Assembly: GCA_964019055.1 (NCBI GenBank)
Contig: OZ025217.1
Span: 5,879,557 to 5,943,556, forward strand
From: Anthopleura xanthogrammica
Lineage: Eukaryota; Cnidaria; Anthozoa; Actiniaria; Actiniidae
DNA length: 64,000 nucleotides
Reading direction: 5' to 3'
Shown in pieces: positions 28,501-43,600 of the stretch. The notes beneath the pieces were generated by a model that was not told where the DNA came from, did no database searches, and saw only the letters and a program-made list of their open reading frames with translations. A program made the position numbers and the translations under genes. How positions within the stretch are numbered: the first letter of the stretch is position 1; every line of letters starts with the position of its first letter.

Positions 28501-29346
28501 ACGCTTCAAAACTCGCATTTCAACACATTGTCATGCTTCACTATTCGGTTTGGTCAAAAAAAAAAGACACAAAAAAATATAATGGAAATGAAGATAGCAA
28601 AAAAAAAATTAGCTTTCACACCTGGGATATAAAGATAATGCTTCCTACGTAATTAAATGTTTGATTTGGCAGTTGAAAACATCTTTCCAGTTTTCCAAGA
28701 AAATACAATTTTCAGTCGTTGTTTACAGAAAAGTAAGCTTGAAGAGATCCGGTAAAGGCAGGTGTTAATCAACTATACTAATACTTGTGTTTGTGACGGT
28801 GAAAATTGAAATTCACAAGCTACTGATCTTACACAGAAGTAAAAGGGACGCCGCAAGAGAGGTAGGGGTTTGTAAAACACTGTCACGTACTATAACGTGA
28901 ATACTTTCAATTTTTTGTTCTTTTCTCTAGTAGCTTCGTGTTTTAATATTTTTATTCTTTTTTCGTTTTTCCTTTTCTTTTTTACTTGACTGGCAGCTGA
29001 ACGAATCAATGCTTTCCTATTGCTTTTGCTTTACAATTTCTAACTTGAAACATTGTGTTAGACATGCTTTGGAAAGCTCTTCAGCAACTAAAACAGCACT
29101 CGTTGCCTACCCTATTTAGTGTACAAGTTCACAAATCCAGCATAAAAGGCAAAGCAAAATGACACAGAAGAATGAAGAATATGAAAATCTTTTGATTTCA
29201 CGCTGCATAAAAAAATCAAGTTCAAAACTTGAGTTTCAAGCACTCAATCAAAAATGTCGTGAACCTTAATCAATCGAAAAATTGTGATTTCTTCATAGAG
29301 CAGGTTGTTTTACAATATCTGTGAATAAAGACACGACAACAGTCTC
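25541..29346. other. Intergenic region between divergent host genes
   Basis: No supported exon. Contains the shared upstream space of the minus-strand STRA6-like gene and the plus-strand GPCR gene, a MITE at 26776-27036, AT-rich sequence at 27040-27330, and a CTTT/TTCC microsatellite at 27510-27790. Confidence 0.65.
26776..27036. mobile_element. MITE with CCGACAGTTAGGCTTG ends
   Basis: GCCGACAGTTAGGCTTGTCCTTGAGCGGGG-like left end pairs with CAAGCCTAACTGTCGGC at the right; inner arms with ACGTACTA and CTCCCC/GGGGAG also pair. Confidence 0.8.
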
Positions 29347-29434
29347 ATGGATGCTGCTCAAGCACTGTATTTGATGATTCTAATCATTCTAGTGACAGCC
29401 ATGGAAAGGACGGAAGGCACAAAAACGTCCAATG
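29347..29434 (+). CDS. GPCR exon 1: start and signal peptide
   Basis: ATG then [18 protein letters not shown], a classical hydrophobic signal core; donor GTAAGA in phase 1. No upstream in-frame coding exon was seen. Confidence 0.75.
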
Positions 29435-32400
29435 GTAAGATGTGTGGCACGAATCATGATATATTGTAGAAAGATATCAATAAGAATAGAAAGTATAATA
29501 TCTAAACATGATAAAAAAATGAAAGATAGAAAAAACGATGTCATATACGACTCAAATATATACCAATCCTAAAGTTTCATATATCCGACATTTGGACAGG
29601 TTGACTAAACTATCCAGCTCAGTGCAAATAATTAGAAAAGCAAGGAGCATGCGCATTACAAACTGCTTACCTAAAAATGATACTTGTTTACCTACCGCTG
29701 ATCTATGTAAACATGGACTTGAATCCATAGAGGCAGGAAATTAAGATAATTGTTTAAAGCAGCTCGGATACTGCTCACATATAAGAAGCACAAAACATTA
29801 GTTAGGGAATTACGTGATAATGTGCCTTAAAGGGGATCTCGTCATTTTTTGGTTTCTTTGTTTGTTTGTTTGTTTGTTTTTGTCCAACGCCCTACCACGT
29901 ATTAAAGAGTTTCTGGTGGTCCTGTAGAGGGTTCCTAATCGCATTCGTCCCAGCCCAAAATTTCGCAAAATCCCAGTTCCAGTAATGCAAAAAAAAAAAA
30001 ATCAACATGTGAGTGAGTGTTGTGTGCATAAAATACTGAATGTAGTGGTAGTGTGTGTGAGTGATAGTGTCCCCAATTAGTGCGAAAAGCGCTACAAAGA
30101 CTAGACACTTAAATAAAGAGATTTTTTGTTATGCAAAATCTCTGTCCGTGCTATAGAGTTGGAGTTAGAGATTTTGCGAAATCCCAATCCCAGTAATGGC
30201 TAACTCCCAGTCCCAGTACATTAAATCCCATTTTCCAAGCCCAAAAAGACGAGTCCCAGCGTCCATTCTACCCGTTTAGTACCCTCTTTTTTGCCAGGCT
30301 TTAAGCATCGGGAAAAAAAGCTTGCTGTTCAGTCACCACCTATATACATGATATTTCCCTCAATCTTGTATACACAAACTTTTTTTTGGATTGAGCAGGG
30401 AGGTACATCTTACCCTGCTAGAAAAGGTCATTTATTTTTTGGTCCTCAGCTCTTGGTTGCGTCTTTTTCATTCTGAGCTACTAAGGCGCATGCATGTCGT
30501 TCTCCGACCAAAATCGAGTCCGCGACATTCATGGACATAACTTAATCATCTAATAACCGGCCATTAATAATCCTTCTTTCTTATTTGCATGTTACTATAT
30601 GACGTACCTGCAGGTGGTAAGGGAAATAAACATGCATGAATGAATGGAGTGACAATAGTATGAAAGAATGGCAGAATGGCAGAAGGGAGGAAGGTTTTAA
30701 AAATGAAGAAGAGAAAAAACGACGCGCCTACTTTCCCGCTTTTTTGCGTCCATCCATCAAACCCACGAATATGTGATTCACTTAAGATAAAACCTTATTT
30801 ACAAATTTGAAACTCAAAAAATGCTCTAATGTGGAACACATTAAAGTCTGATAATATATTTTTAAAAGGTACACAAGCTGACTGCAACTTTGATTCCGGA
30901 ACTTTATGTAACTGGACGCATGATCAAAGTAAAGAGTTGTCCTGGATCCTGAGAAATACTTCAACTCCAAATAAAGGCACAGGACCTTCAAGCGACTCAT
31001 CAGGTGAGAACAACAACTAGAATATTGTTATACTCTCTCCTTCCTCTCCTTTCCCGCGCTCCCTGATTTTACAACAGTAAAAGATACAAGCGGTTGATAT
31101 GTAGTATATAAAAAACGAGTAGCAGTGTTTTATCAAGGATAAAAACCCGAGCGCAGCGAGGGTGTTTGATCCTTGATAAAACACGTGCTACGAGTTTTTT
31201 ATATGGCTTAAAAAAGCTCATTAATGTTCAATAGCCATTTTGTTCAATATCGATAGAAAACAATGATTAAAAAATGCTTTTGAATTAAAAAGAGATGCGT
31301 CGATCGTTTTCACTTGGGAATTTGCTTTATTTAGCAATAACAATGAAATGGTAATGCCTTAAAAAATCTCATTAATGTTCAATAGCCATTGTCAGCACCC
31401 GGTGGAATATTTAATAATTGCGTATTTCATTTCACTCGCTAATAGAACTTGAACTGACATAGTCAAGCATAGTCATAAATAAGATAAGAAATTAGGTTAC
31501 CAACAAATACAGTTATGTTCAAAGATAAATAGCATGATTTGCAATTCGTATGATATAAATACTGTGGAACTATAGTATAAGAACGTTGTATTTCTTTATC
31601 TATCTCCACACGTACCTTTATATAAAGACACATGTAACTTTAGATATAGATTAAAGCTCATTAAAAACCATTGTCTGTGTATTATACCCCGTTATTCCCC
31701 TGGGCTGAATTCAAATCCCTCCCCGCGCTTTAAATTTGTATAGTACTTTATAGAGTATAAAGTGCTCTCCACGTGACTACTGATGAGTATCGGATTGGAC
31801 AAAATGGCTATTGAATATTAATGAGTTTTTTAAACCTACATAAACATTTGTCATATACATACACATATGTATAAAAGATGAGCTACATTTTACATATTAT
31901 GATATCATTAAATTTAGCTAAAATTGAAAACGTCGCCGAAATTTATAATATGACTTAACAAGAAATGTGTCTAGCAATTCTAATTTACAATATAATGGGT
32001 TCAGAAGTACTTTAGTGTTATTTGGAGCAAGTAACCGAATGATTGTACGTGCATGCCACACTCTCTTTGCAACTTGTGCAGCGCCGCCTAAATTTTGTCA
32101 TAGAATAGTCGTTAAGTCAGTTCTCGTCTTTATTATGTTATGAACTAAAAGCCAAAGCTTTCAAGCTTTAAAGAAGCTGTAAACATCCCTTTCTCTATTT
32201 TGTTGGCCGGTTTTTTGTTCTTTTTTTGGTTGGCCGTTTTTTTGGTTCTTTGGTTCATGTTCTGAAAACGGGTTTTGCAACCCCCCTCCCCTCCCCCCTC
32301 CCCCCCCCATAACAAAATCCTGGCTTCGCCACCCTGGGAATCACGCCTTTTCTTTCTCTGTAGGTTTTGGGTTCTTTCTGTATATTCCTGGACAATCAAG

Positions 32401-33629
32401 TGTACCTCTAAGAAAAGGATATTCAGCAAGATTGATAAGCCCTGTTCTAAATGGACCAAAATGCCTGACATTCAAATACCACACCTATGGAAGGAACATT
32501 GGTCTAATCATCGTGTATGTCAAAACAAATAATACTTTGGATCCAATGTGGCTTACGTCACTTTCCCAAGGTAACAAGTGGAAAGACGCTGATGTATATA
32601 TCCCCAATGAAGCTGATTACCAGGTACATTTCCGTAAAAAAAAAATACAATAATTAATAAGTTCCCCTTATTACCATCGACTTGATACCAATAATGCCAA
32701 AAATGTATTTTAAAATTATATTTACTTGCATAAATATTTAAATGAATTATTTTGAGAGTCCAACAATAATCGTGGAGTTGATAAGGCAGAAGAAAAGAAA
32801 CTAATACGCCAGTGGCATTGACATCGTAATCATACATCAAAGGAAAAAAGGCTCGATCCGAAAATTTTAGGTTGGGAAGACCCCCCTCCCCCCCCCCCTC
32901 GCTATGCCACTGCTCATAACTAGACAGCTAATTAAACCTGAATTTGCAAGGGTAAAACGTAGCTTAACTTTCACCATAAAATCATTTGCCGCATCAAAGC
33001 AACATCTGTGAAAACATATTAACCTCACAATTCCAAAATATCAGGTTTTTATCGATGGAATTTTGGGATCCATTAGTACTGTTACAGCTATTGATGCAAT
33101 TTCGTTTCTTGAGGGACGATGTCAGCCAACTTGTAAGTGTTTTTGCTACACATATAAGATGCATACTGATAACTGATTATACATAAACATACCTTATTTA
33201 ATTTATGAGCATCATTAGTGCGAGTGAATTAAAACCCATTATCAGTACAGCTTAAAATTCATAGCTCACACTACCAGACTTCAAAATTCGGCCTTCCCAG
33301 GAACAAGTTCAATTCTTCTTTGTACCAATACGAAAACTTATGCCCGAGACCTCTGAGGAAGAAAAAAACTATGAAGAGATCACTGGACTGTCTAAAATAC
33401 AATTACAAAAGGAAATGCAGGACAAAACACGATTCCCGCTCATATTAGAAAGAATCCTGGGCACCAAACCTGCTGCAACACCTTTGAAGACAACATTACG
33501 TTAGGTCTTGTATTGATGGAATGCTGTATAGAAGAACGGCTTCTAATAGTCACAAGAGTAAAGAGGATGAAATAATCTAAAATTTCGTCGAAACGTTGTC
33601 TAGAAGGAGACAGAAATAATGCAGGTTGA

Positions 33630-33722
<93 letters not shown>

Positions 33723-36494
33723 CGCGGTTTTGTCTGTGAGAGCGAGTTGGTTAGGTATCTCTTTTGTTTCGAGGGTTTTCCTCCTTACGAAGAACCTAGC
33801 GCGTTTTCAATTCGATCTATGAGTTTACTGTGCCCGAAGGTTGTTTCAGGGTAATGATACAATTTGAAAAAAAAACTTTCCATTCATGTAGGCTTTCTTT
33901 CTATTTTTTGTAGATCCCATAACATTTTATGTTGGTTGGAGACCTACACTCAACGCACGAGTAGTAATCATGGGTCGCTTCCCCTCTTATTATTTCATGG
34001 AAGCGTTCTCTTTTACCGCTAGCATAACCAAGAACAACCCAGACGACAAGATCTACTTTTACTCTTATTGTATAACGAAAGACTTCATTGTCTCAAGTCT
34101 TCCCCAGAATTTTACATCATCATCTTTCTGTACACCAAATGAGTTTTTCTTCGCATCCAGAACAGAACGGAGCGGTCTTCGAAAGGTTTTGCTTATTGGG
34201 GATAGTTTTTCGTATTCAGCTCAAAAAGTGGCATTGGAGAAGCATGCCGAATGTTGTGGGGAAACTGGAATTAAAGATTATTTTTACGTTAAAGTTCAAG
34301 ATCGTAAGTGCTGTAAATTCTCAAAGTGCTGAAAATCTCTTTTTTAATAGTGGGATACAAATTCAGCGACTTATTTTCTACTGGTTTCCAATGCACCCTT
34401 CTCAAAATTATCTTGGATGCGAGGTTAATCACACTTTTTCTCGATGGAATTTGTGGCATTTCTTTTGTGTTCCATGTTAGCCTCGCATTCTGAAGATAAT
34501 TTTGAGAAGGGTGCATGGCCCACTGTTACTCACACGCGCTACCACCATATACATTATATATTCTATGCATACAACTCTCGACTCGCATGTTGATTTTTGG
34601 CAAGGGAGAGAACAACACATCAAACAAACTAAACCCTGATACGATCCAACCCGAGCCGGGGCTCGAACCCGGACGAGCGAGCGGTCAACCACTACGCCAC
34701 CCATTGAAAACGTGGGAGCAATTTATAAATGTATTACAAAGTCCTTCCTTTCTAGAATAATGTTTGTTCAATTGGTGCATTTAGAATTGAAGGTTATCTT
34801 ATAATATTCTTATATATATACTTTCATATTTTCCGCACTCTTTCCCAGAGAAAGTAATTTTCACTTGACAATAACCAACTCCGAAGTCGTCGTCTTTTTT
34901 GTTTTTGTTCCATTTGCTTGAACTCTTGTATGTCGGTGGCTGTTCTTACTTTCGCATACCCAGGTTTCCAGAAGCTCTGTCGCTCGAGTACTTCTCGGTC
35001 GTAGATTAAATTTTGTCGTACTGCCCATACTTTTTTCCGAGAGAAACTTCGGGGAAACGTTTGACAATTAAATGGTAATTATCTCTATACATTTGTTTTT
35101 AACTTTTTTTAAAAAGTTAATTTGTATTTTCTTTTTGTCAGAAAATTTCCGCTCTTGTCTTCCTGGATGGAGTTTTATTGGCAGCTCGTGCGTTAAATTA
35201 ATATCTTCTCCCACTTCCTGGGATAGAGCTCAATACGGCTGCTTAAGGCAAGGCAGCAAACTAGCTACTTTTACAACGCTCAAAGAAAAGAATGAATTGA
35301 GTAACTACCTTAGAGGTATGTTATTCAAGGCAGGCGCGTTTGTCCTTTTGGGTGGTACTGAAAGTTACCCATATCATTGGCGATGGGTGAATGATAAGGC
35401 AATGACAACGACACCTACCTCGATCTTCTTCAACTCTACTAAAAGTGAACTCTGTGGCAGGCTTGGGAGATCAAGAAAGTTGGAATACGGATCTTGTTCA
35501 AGTGACAGAATTGGATTTGTGTGCCAGATGAGGGTCTGTAAGTATCCTCAGCCTGTTGACTCAGCTAGTTTACAATAGATGTGTTGTCTCATTGAATGAT
35601 ACACGTGGAACATGTTTCATTGAGCACATGGCATTCTTCCTTCTTTTAGACGTTAGAATGGCAAACTGCAAGAGAAAATGAATTAAGTGAAATAATCTCT
35701 TGTATCTAGGCTTGTAACCATTATAGGCACTGTCTGATGCTATTTTTATCATCATTCATTTGATCGTTTATTTGCAGCTTACGCATTGTGCGTTGAAATA
35801 GTATCAAGCAGTGCTCATGATGCCGCACGGGGATTCACTCTCTTTGTTTATTTTCTCTTGCTCACTGTCAATGTAAATAGGGGTACATAAGAAAAGTTCT
35901 GACACTCACGGTAAATAAATCATTGAAGCTGAGCTTAATTCCCTAGTTTAATGATTTAACCCTTCCCGCGGCATTACTAAGCTGTCATTAATCTCTTTCA
36001 TTACACTCATTCTTATTTACAGCAAAAGACTTTTGTGGGCAAAATAGATTTACCTATATCAGTGGATTCTGTTACTATTTTCAAGTTAACAACCGCAGTG
36101 TGTCTTGGTATTCCGCCAATAAATACTGCATCAGTAGAAGATCATCTCTTGTGGTACTAGAGACCGATCGACAAGTGGATGTATTCAGGAGTCACCTGGA
36201 CCGTTATTTGCAAACTCGGAATCTCAGTATGGTAAATAGTATTCATATTGGTCTCAAATCTGTTGGAAAATATCGATGGATAACTGGAGAATTGGTTCCA
36301 GAAAGTTTCTGGACTTCTCCGAAAAAGTTCGATGACTTAAAATATGTTGGATTGGCGTATTCAAGAAAGAAACGATCATGGGAACTACTACAGCTGAAGG
36401 GAACACTACTGGATAGAGGCTCTTACTTATGTCAAATGAAAGATCGTAAGTACTTACTGATAACATTTTCAAGTATTATTATTACATTTCTATT

Positions 36495-36536
<42 letters not shown>

Positions 36537-37460
36537 TTATTATTATTATTATTTATATATTTATTTTATGAATAATTAATTAGGAAAACGACCATAGAAA
36601 TCTATCAGTCACCCACGAGAAGCCTATAAATCTGATATAGCATCGTCCTCATTTCCATTTATTTTTACATAGTCTCGCGCCTCTTAACCATACAGATCGA
36701 AGTTTCATGATCATATTGTATATATTACTTACAGTAATTAGAGTTAGATCTTTATGATTTGTTTATAGGACGTTTGCATGATGGCGCCATTTGAACACCA
36801 CTACACCAGAATGCTTTTCTTTCATGTTCTAATTTGTATGTCTTCATGAGAATAGTAAGAAAATAGATGCTAATGAACTAAAAAGGAAGGGTGTAAGGGA
36901 TTCTGGTAGTAGAAGTTAAAGACGCCATAATGCAAATGTCCTCTTTGAACGTATGTAGCCAGAATGTTTTCAGGACATGTGTTGGAGCATGCGCACTCAC
37001 AAACACCTGTTCGATACTTGGCGATTTGATAAACGATTTTGTTGGAGAAGACGCCAAATAATGCGAATTAATAAACATTAATTGGTTATACACAAATGGT
37101 TTAACGTTTAATTTGTTTTCATAATTGATCATTTCTGTCCATTTTTAGGAAACAGAGCTTTTCAAAGACCAACTTTGACGAACGACAGTCCTACCATTGG
37201 GAAAGCTGCAAACCTGGCTGTGGATGGTATCATTTCAACGTGTTTTAAAGCAACGGTAATTTAGATTAAATCGTCATTCCACATGGCCAGCAATTATTTT
37301 TTTCTATTAGGAATGACTCCAAACCACTTATAGTGAACATCCTCCAACATGGCGGCCACTTTTGCTCCCTTAGGAAGACCAAAACAATCTATAGTGAACA
37401 TCATCCAACATGGCAAGGCATCCAATTTCCTTTATTGTAGACATTATGGAAACTTACTTC

Positions 37461-37520
<60 letters not shown>

Positions 37521-37526
37521 CTCTCT

Positions 37527-37614
<88 letters not shown>

Positions 37615-37620
37615 CTCTCT

Positions 37621-37684
<64 letters not shown>

Positions 37685-40600
37685 TTGTTTCCTCAATTAC
37701 ATTATTGCCTGCAAATCACCAATCATCAATATTGCATCCATTTATCTTTTTTATTGCATATAACAGGGAGAGTCACCATGGCTGAGGATAGAACTAGACG
37801 AAGAGATCTTCATCGCTTATTTGCAGATTTTTATCAGACCACTTTGCTGCTTGAAAGAAAATTATAATTTACATGTGCTTCTAGGGAAGGAAGGTTTGCA
37901 TCATGCAGAGTGCGTGGTATACAGCAACCTTTACGAAAAAATGTACACCCTTCTGGTGTGTAAACCATCGATGAAGACTCGTTACGTCTCACTGGAAGCA
38001 CGGGGAATGAACCAAGTTCTGACTATCTGCGAAGTTTCGGTACATGGAGGAGGTACATTCGAGATGTTTGTTTAGTCTTAATAGCTGGGTTTCACTTGAC
38101 GTCATTTCCTGTCTTGTGCGGAATATGTTCATCAGCTGAATCACAAGTTTTCAATAGAATTTTTTCTGGTTGACAGCACATGGTGGTCAGTGTTTGACCA
38201 CCATTTGGAGCAGATAATGAGATTCAAAGCCTTTTATCAGCTGATTGAAACCCTGCTATTATATTATACATTTCATAATACTCGTATTGGGATTTTTACA
38301 TGATCGATTATAAATTTTATTTGGATTCCTCTTTTGAAAAGAGGATTTTTTCCTTAGCTTTGTCTTGGAAATCAGTATTGTCAAGAAAATCAATCATTAT
38401 ATAGTATGTTTATTGCTTAGATTAAGAGTAAGATTATAAGCGACCAGAATATAAGAGCAGGCCGTGGGTAGATTGGTAGTGGGTCTCGGTATGGGCACGT
38501 ATCATGATATATGACCAGCTGGCTCAGCTGCTAGGAGCATCGGTAGTACCAATCCGGCCAAGATCCATGAGTTAAATGTACAAACTTATCCCTATAAATC
38601 AGTAGCATCGGAATACTAGAAGTTGAGGTTCTTGGGTGCAATATTTATTGATGCTGAAAATTATCATGAGTGTGCCCACGCCCTACTGTCAGTCTCACCA
38701 TGAGTGTGCCCACGCCCTACTGTCAGTCTCACCATGAGTGTGCCCACGCCCTACTGTCAGTCTCACCATGAGTGTGCCCACGCCCTACTGTCAGTCTCAC
38801 CATGAGTGTGCCCACGCCCTACTGTCAGTCTCACCATGAGTGTGCCCACGCCCTACTGTCAGTCTCACCATGAGTGTGCCCACGCCCTACTGTCAGTCTC
38901 ACCATGAGTGTGCCCACGCCCTACTGTCAGTCTCACCATGAGTGTGCCCACGCCCTACTGTCAGTCTCACCTTGTAGGTAAATACGTTTTGTTTCCACGA
39001 GTAAACTTCATTACAATTTTTTAGCAGTACTTTTCCTTCAATTGCTTTAATTCTATAGGTGAAGTACAGTATTTTCAAGGGGTATACCAAGAGGTTTCGT
39101 TCGAAAGACGGGCCGCCATAGACTCTGTTGTGACATTCAAAGACTTTGATGATCCTCACAAAATGTCACATTTTGATCAACAGTTGACTGCATATTTACA
39201 GGTGAAAGACTTTCAAAGCATCTTTTTTTTCTTTTTGAAAGTGAAAAAATAACTGACGTCAAAAAACATGAAGATGAAATAAAAACGACAATGAATATAA
39301 AAGACATTTTAAAAAGATATTTCATTCTTGGTTTTAAATTTCTCGATTTTATGACTCTCCTTTTAGGTTCCGACCAGCGGAAATTATACATTTTACATCG
39401 CTTGCGGCGGAGGATGTACTCTTTGGCTTAACAAGGGTGTAGTGCCAAAACAAAGCCAGCCAATGCGGCTAGCTTACCTTCCTCATAGTTATCCAGTTCC
39501 TCACCTAGAATGGGATAGGTAAGATAGACCAATAACGGACGAACGGTAGAGAGAACATGTTGATACCGGAAGGACTATTTGTTGCTCAAAAACAAAGAGT
39601 TTTACCGCCTAAAAAAATTGATTCTAGGTACCCAAGGTATCAAAGGTCGAATCCCGTATACTTGAGCAGATGTCAACTTCACAAGTTAACCCTTTTGAAC
39701 CAAGAAAGCTTCCGTTCTTTGTACCATAGTGCTTCAGTGGGGATAAAGCTGCCTAACGGGACTCTGGAGAGACCAATCCCAGCAGGACGACTCTTTTGGA
39801 TACACCCAGGTACTATATATGCCGAGTATGATTGGTTATATAAAGTATACTGAGTAAGCTTTATTCAGTGATTTTAAATTAGTTATCACATTTTGTAAAT
39901 ATTTATTGCATAGTTACAATTCCGGGTACAATTGTTGTTGTTGTATAACAATACTACGTTTAGTGTATTCTGGGTTTTTGTAGTGTTCCGCAAAAATATA
40001 TATCTGTTACTTACTAGCTACCGATGAGCGGTCTAATGAGACAATGCAATATTAATAAATAATTACTCTGCTGCTTTTAGTATTACTTGATTGATATTTC
40101 ATTTCACTAACAAAATGCGATATCAAAATCAGGAGTCGAGGATGTCACGTTTTCTTTTTTTGGACAAAAGGATGACATTTTTGCAGAGGCAGGAAAAACC
40201 TTTCCCATTAAAGGTAAGTGTCATTGACAACAAAACGACTAAAACATTTGACCAGTCATTATTCACCGCCTTGGGGTGAGGGATGGGGGTCGGAGGTCGG
40301 AGCTCGGGGGATTTTTGCTGGCCCCCCAAGAGGCACTTTCTTTGTTATTAATGTATTTCACGGGTCTATAAAAAAACACTTTTTCAGCTGCAGAGTATTA
40401 CTACATTGCCTTCAAACAAATGTTTCAAGTCGAGGCATTTGGGTCAACAGTACAGTGATGTAAACGGAAACTAACCCAAATGCAACAATTTATTAAAGCA
40501 GCTGTTTGAAGGCAATGAATTGTAACTCTGATATCTGCTATTACAGAAAACGTACCCTCACTCACTAAATAACCGAGTCAAGTCACCAGAGGATATACAT

Positions 40601-43600
40601 AGTTTAATCATAGTTTAATTTATAGAGAAATTTAATTTTTTAATTTCTTTGGAAAACCTTTTTGTTTTTCAGCTTTGTATAAGTATTGCTGTCGTGGCGT
40701 CTACTGTCCAAACTGTCCAATCAAACTATTTTTACACGTTATTGATGAGGTGCTTGTGGTAAACGAAAGTCTGGTAATGGACTGCAAGGAAAGGACGTTT
40801 GAAGCAAAACTAAACAACTTGTTAAAACTAGGTGCCCACTCAATATCGGTAGGCAATGATAATTCAGTGGTTCCCAAAATAATGATAATTGTAGACAATG
40901 ATATTACTTATATTTAGGCCAAGTTCAAACGTCGATCTTCTCATGAGGAGAAGATCGACGTTTGAACATGAGCCGGACCTAATACCCTTAACATCGAACA
41001 AGGATTCAAAAAATTCCTACTTGACTATTGATTCAGATGTCGAACCTCCATCGTATTCAGTCGATCCATTAAGATATTTTGAAGCCAAGCAATTGCGACT
41101 GAAAAAAATGAAAATAATTAACTATGATTTATGCATTACGATCGATTAAAGACAAAATTTGTCGTTTGAATCACAGAAATGATCCAAAGTCGGAATTACC
41201 GCGAGCTCCATTCAAACACAATTAGTGTCGAACTTAATTGATTCAGAAGTCGTAGTTCTCATGAACTTATCGCGGTATTAAGTTTGGCTAATGAGAAGTT
41301 CGATATTTGAACTAGGCCTTACACATTACTGGTAATCATATCACATGAGTAAGGGTAGAAGCGGTTGAATGTTCTACTACAGAGTTTTAATGTTTGCTTG
41401 TTATCAGAAAACATTTTATGTCGTGTCATTTTTTGCAGGCATTAAATTTTTTTCAAAGTTGCAATTGTCATTCATTGTTTTGCTTTAAAGATAAAGTATT
41501 TTGTGAATGAAAACTCGAGGCACGTGGTCACCAAAAAAGTTGTAAAACTTACCGTATTGCGTAAGTATGACAGTAACTTCCTAATGTTGAGGCTACAGTA
41601 GTTGCTCAACATATATATAGAGTCAATCAATTATCACTCACGTATCAGTCTCTTTCATTCACATTACCTTATCTATGCCAACAGCAAAAACAGCCCTTAC
41701 TACTTGTAACTTTACAAAGGACATTTGCTCCTGGGAAAACAAAGTAGAAAAAGTAAACGTTGGGTGGCAGCTTACTGCAGACAACAAAAAAGGTACACTG
41801 TAAAAGTATGGTTTGCATAAACTTCTCTATGCATGCATTTTGTATGCACTTTCATTGTGCAAATTCCTAAGGTGACGGTGCGCATCAGAAAACGATCTCG
41901 CGCATCGTGACGGTCTCGATGTCGCCGTCCTCAATGCTTCTCTTAAAAGTTACCCTACTTGATACACCTTGTTTTGGACCTCAAACCAAGCAAGGAGACA
42001 CTCTCATAGCTTGTGCTTTGGAAAGTAATAAGTGAATGGCTTTCGGAATATTTTCAGGTCATTTTCTTTCCCTTGGTGGGAATAATAAAATTGGTTATTT
42101 GGAGAGTATATGGATAGCGAATGACCACCTTTCAAGGTCTCTTGGTCTTTGTCTTTTGTTTGATTTCTACCTTCCAACCTTCACCGATTCAAGTCTTCAA
42201 GTATATTTAAGGACTTCTAATGGACAGAACGATTCCTTAGTGTGGAGCCTTAAAGGTTATCAAGGCAACAATTGGGTCAAAGGACAAGCATCTTTAGATC
42301 CATCTGCTGAAAAAATTAAGGTACAACAAAAACACACATTTTCCTTTTGTTTCCGATAAAAGCTTCATTCTCAGATCAGCTGTAAGTAATAAGGGAAACT
42401 GTGTTTCTCAGTGTGTTTGCAAACTGCATCAGTGTATGTAACATTTACGTATTAACATTAACGTATTCATGTCGTTACACACACCTCAGGCATGAAAGAA
42501 GTGAAAGAAGCTCATTCACGGGGGGCGGGGGGTTTCTCCCTATTTTGAACTATATGGGAATGCTCCGCCCGAAAGGGGTACATTTTTCAGGCCGCAGGTA
42601 TAGAAAAGGGGTGGGTATTTGTGAGTTTTGGTATAAAAAGGGGTATGTTTTTTTTTCAAAGGTATATGAAAGGGGTACCTTTTCAGGCAAAAAGGTATAT
42701 AAAAGGGGTACCTTTTTGCTGAAATTTGGTATATATAAAAGGGTAAGCGGTCGAGAGTCCGGGCGTAGCACTATCCCCGTATGAAACGCGCCGAACTACC
42801 CCCGTGCTTATTCAAGCTTCCAGAAATTTATAAAACTCTCATACAGGACTCTGGCACATGCACGCGCTATTGAAAACGCACGTGGTTCAACACCAACGGC
42901 ACACTGAACCTCCAAAATCACAGGTCCAAACATTTGAAAAATATTTTAAATGTTACAAGTCCGAACTGAGTAACAAATTCTAACTAAAGTATCTTAAACA
43001 GGTTATATTCATAGGCAACAACACAAAGGTCAATAATGTTTCGGTTGGCATTGATACGCTAAGTGTCATCACGAAGAAATGCATCCAGATCCCTGCCCAC
43101 AGTCAGCCAGGTAATATGTATTACGATATCAAATTAATACCAATTTTATTAGTAGAATTTGTAAATGCTTTAATTTGCTTTCTAATAAGCATAATAACTT
43201 GGAATCCAGAATCGGGCCATCGTTATATGCATGTGGTGATATATGTGGTATATGATGTGTTTCTCAACCTGCTATTTCTCCTTTCAGTTTTCTATAATTA
43301 TGGAGAACTCAAGAAATATAATCTTTAGCTAATCTGACTAGTGATCTGACTAGGCGCGCAAAGCATGATTTCCTGGTCGGAAAAATAATACATCCCAATA
43401 TACACCTCGATCTCAATTCACTTGATTTTCATGGCGGCCATCTTGAAAATAGGCTAAATATGAGCGACTTTCTCGCCAATAATTTTTTTCTTGCTTAAAA
43501 CGAGACACTCTAAATAACAGATATAAGAATTTTTGTAAGGTTCAAAGCATCCTGGAGATTGCTAAGGATCAAAGAGCAGCGTAAGATGTGGAAAATTTAG

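Noticed and set aside
34640..34706. Functional tRNA gene on the minus strand
   Set aside because: A- and B-boxes are present, but acceptor and anticodon stems do not form; better explained as the head of a SINE.
38660..38975. CRISPR-like array
   Set aside because: The repeats are directly adjacent with no spacers and lie in an animal intron; it is a minisatellite.
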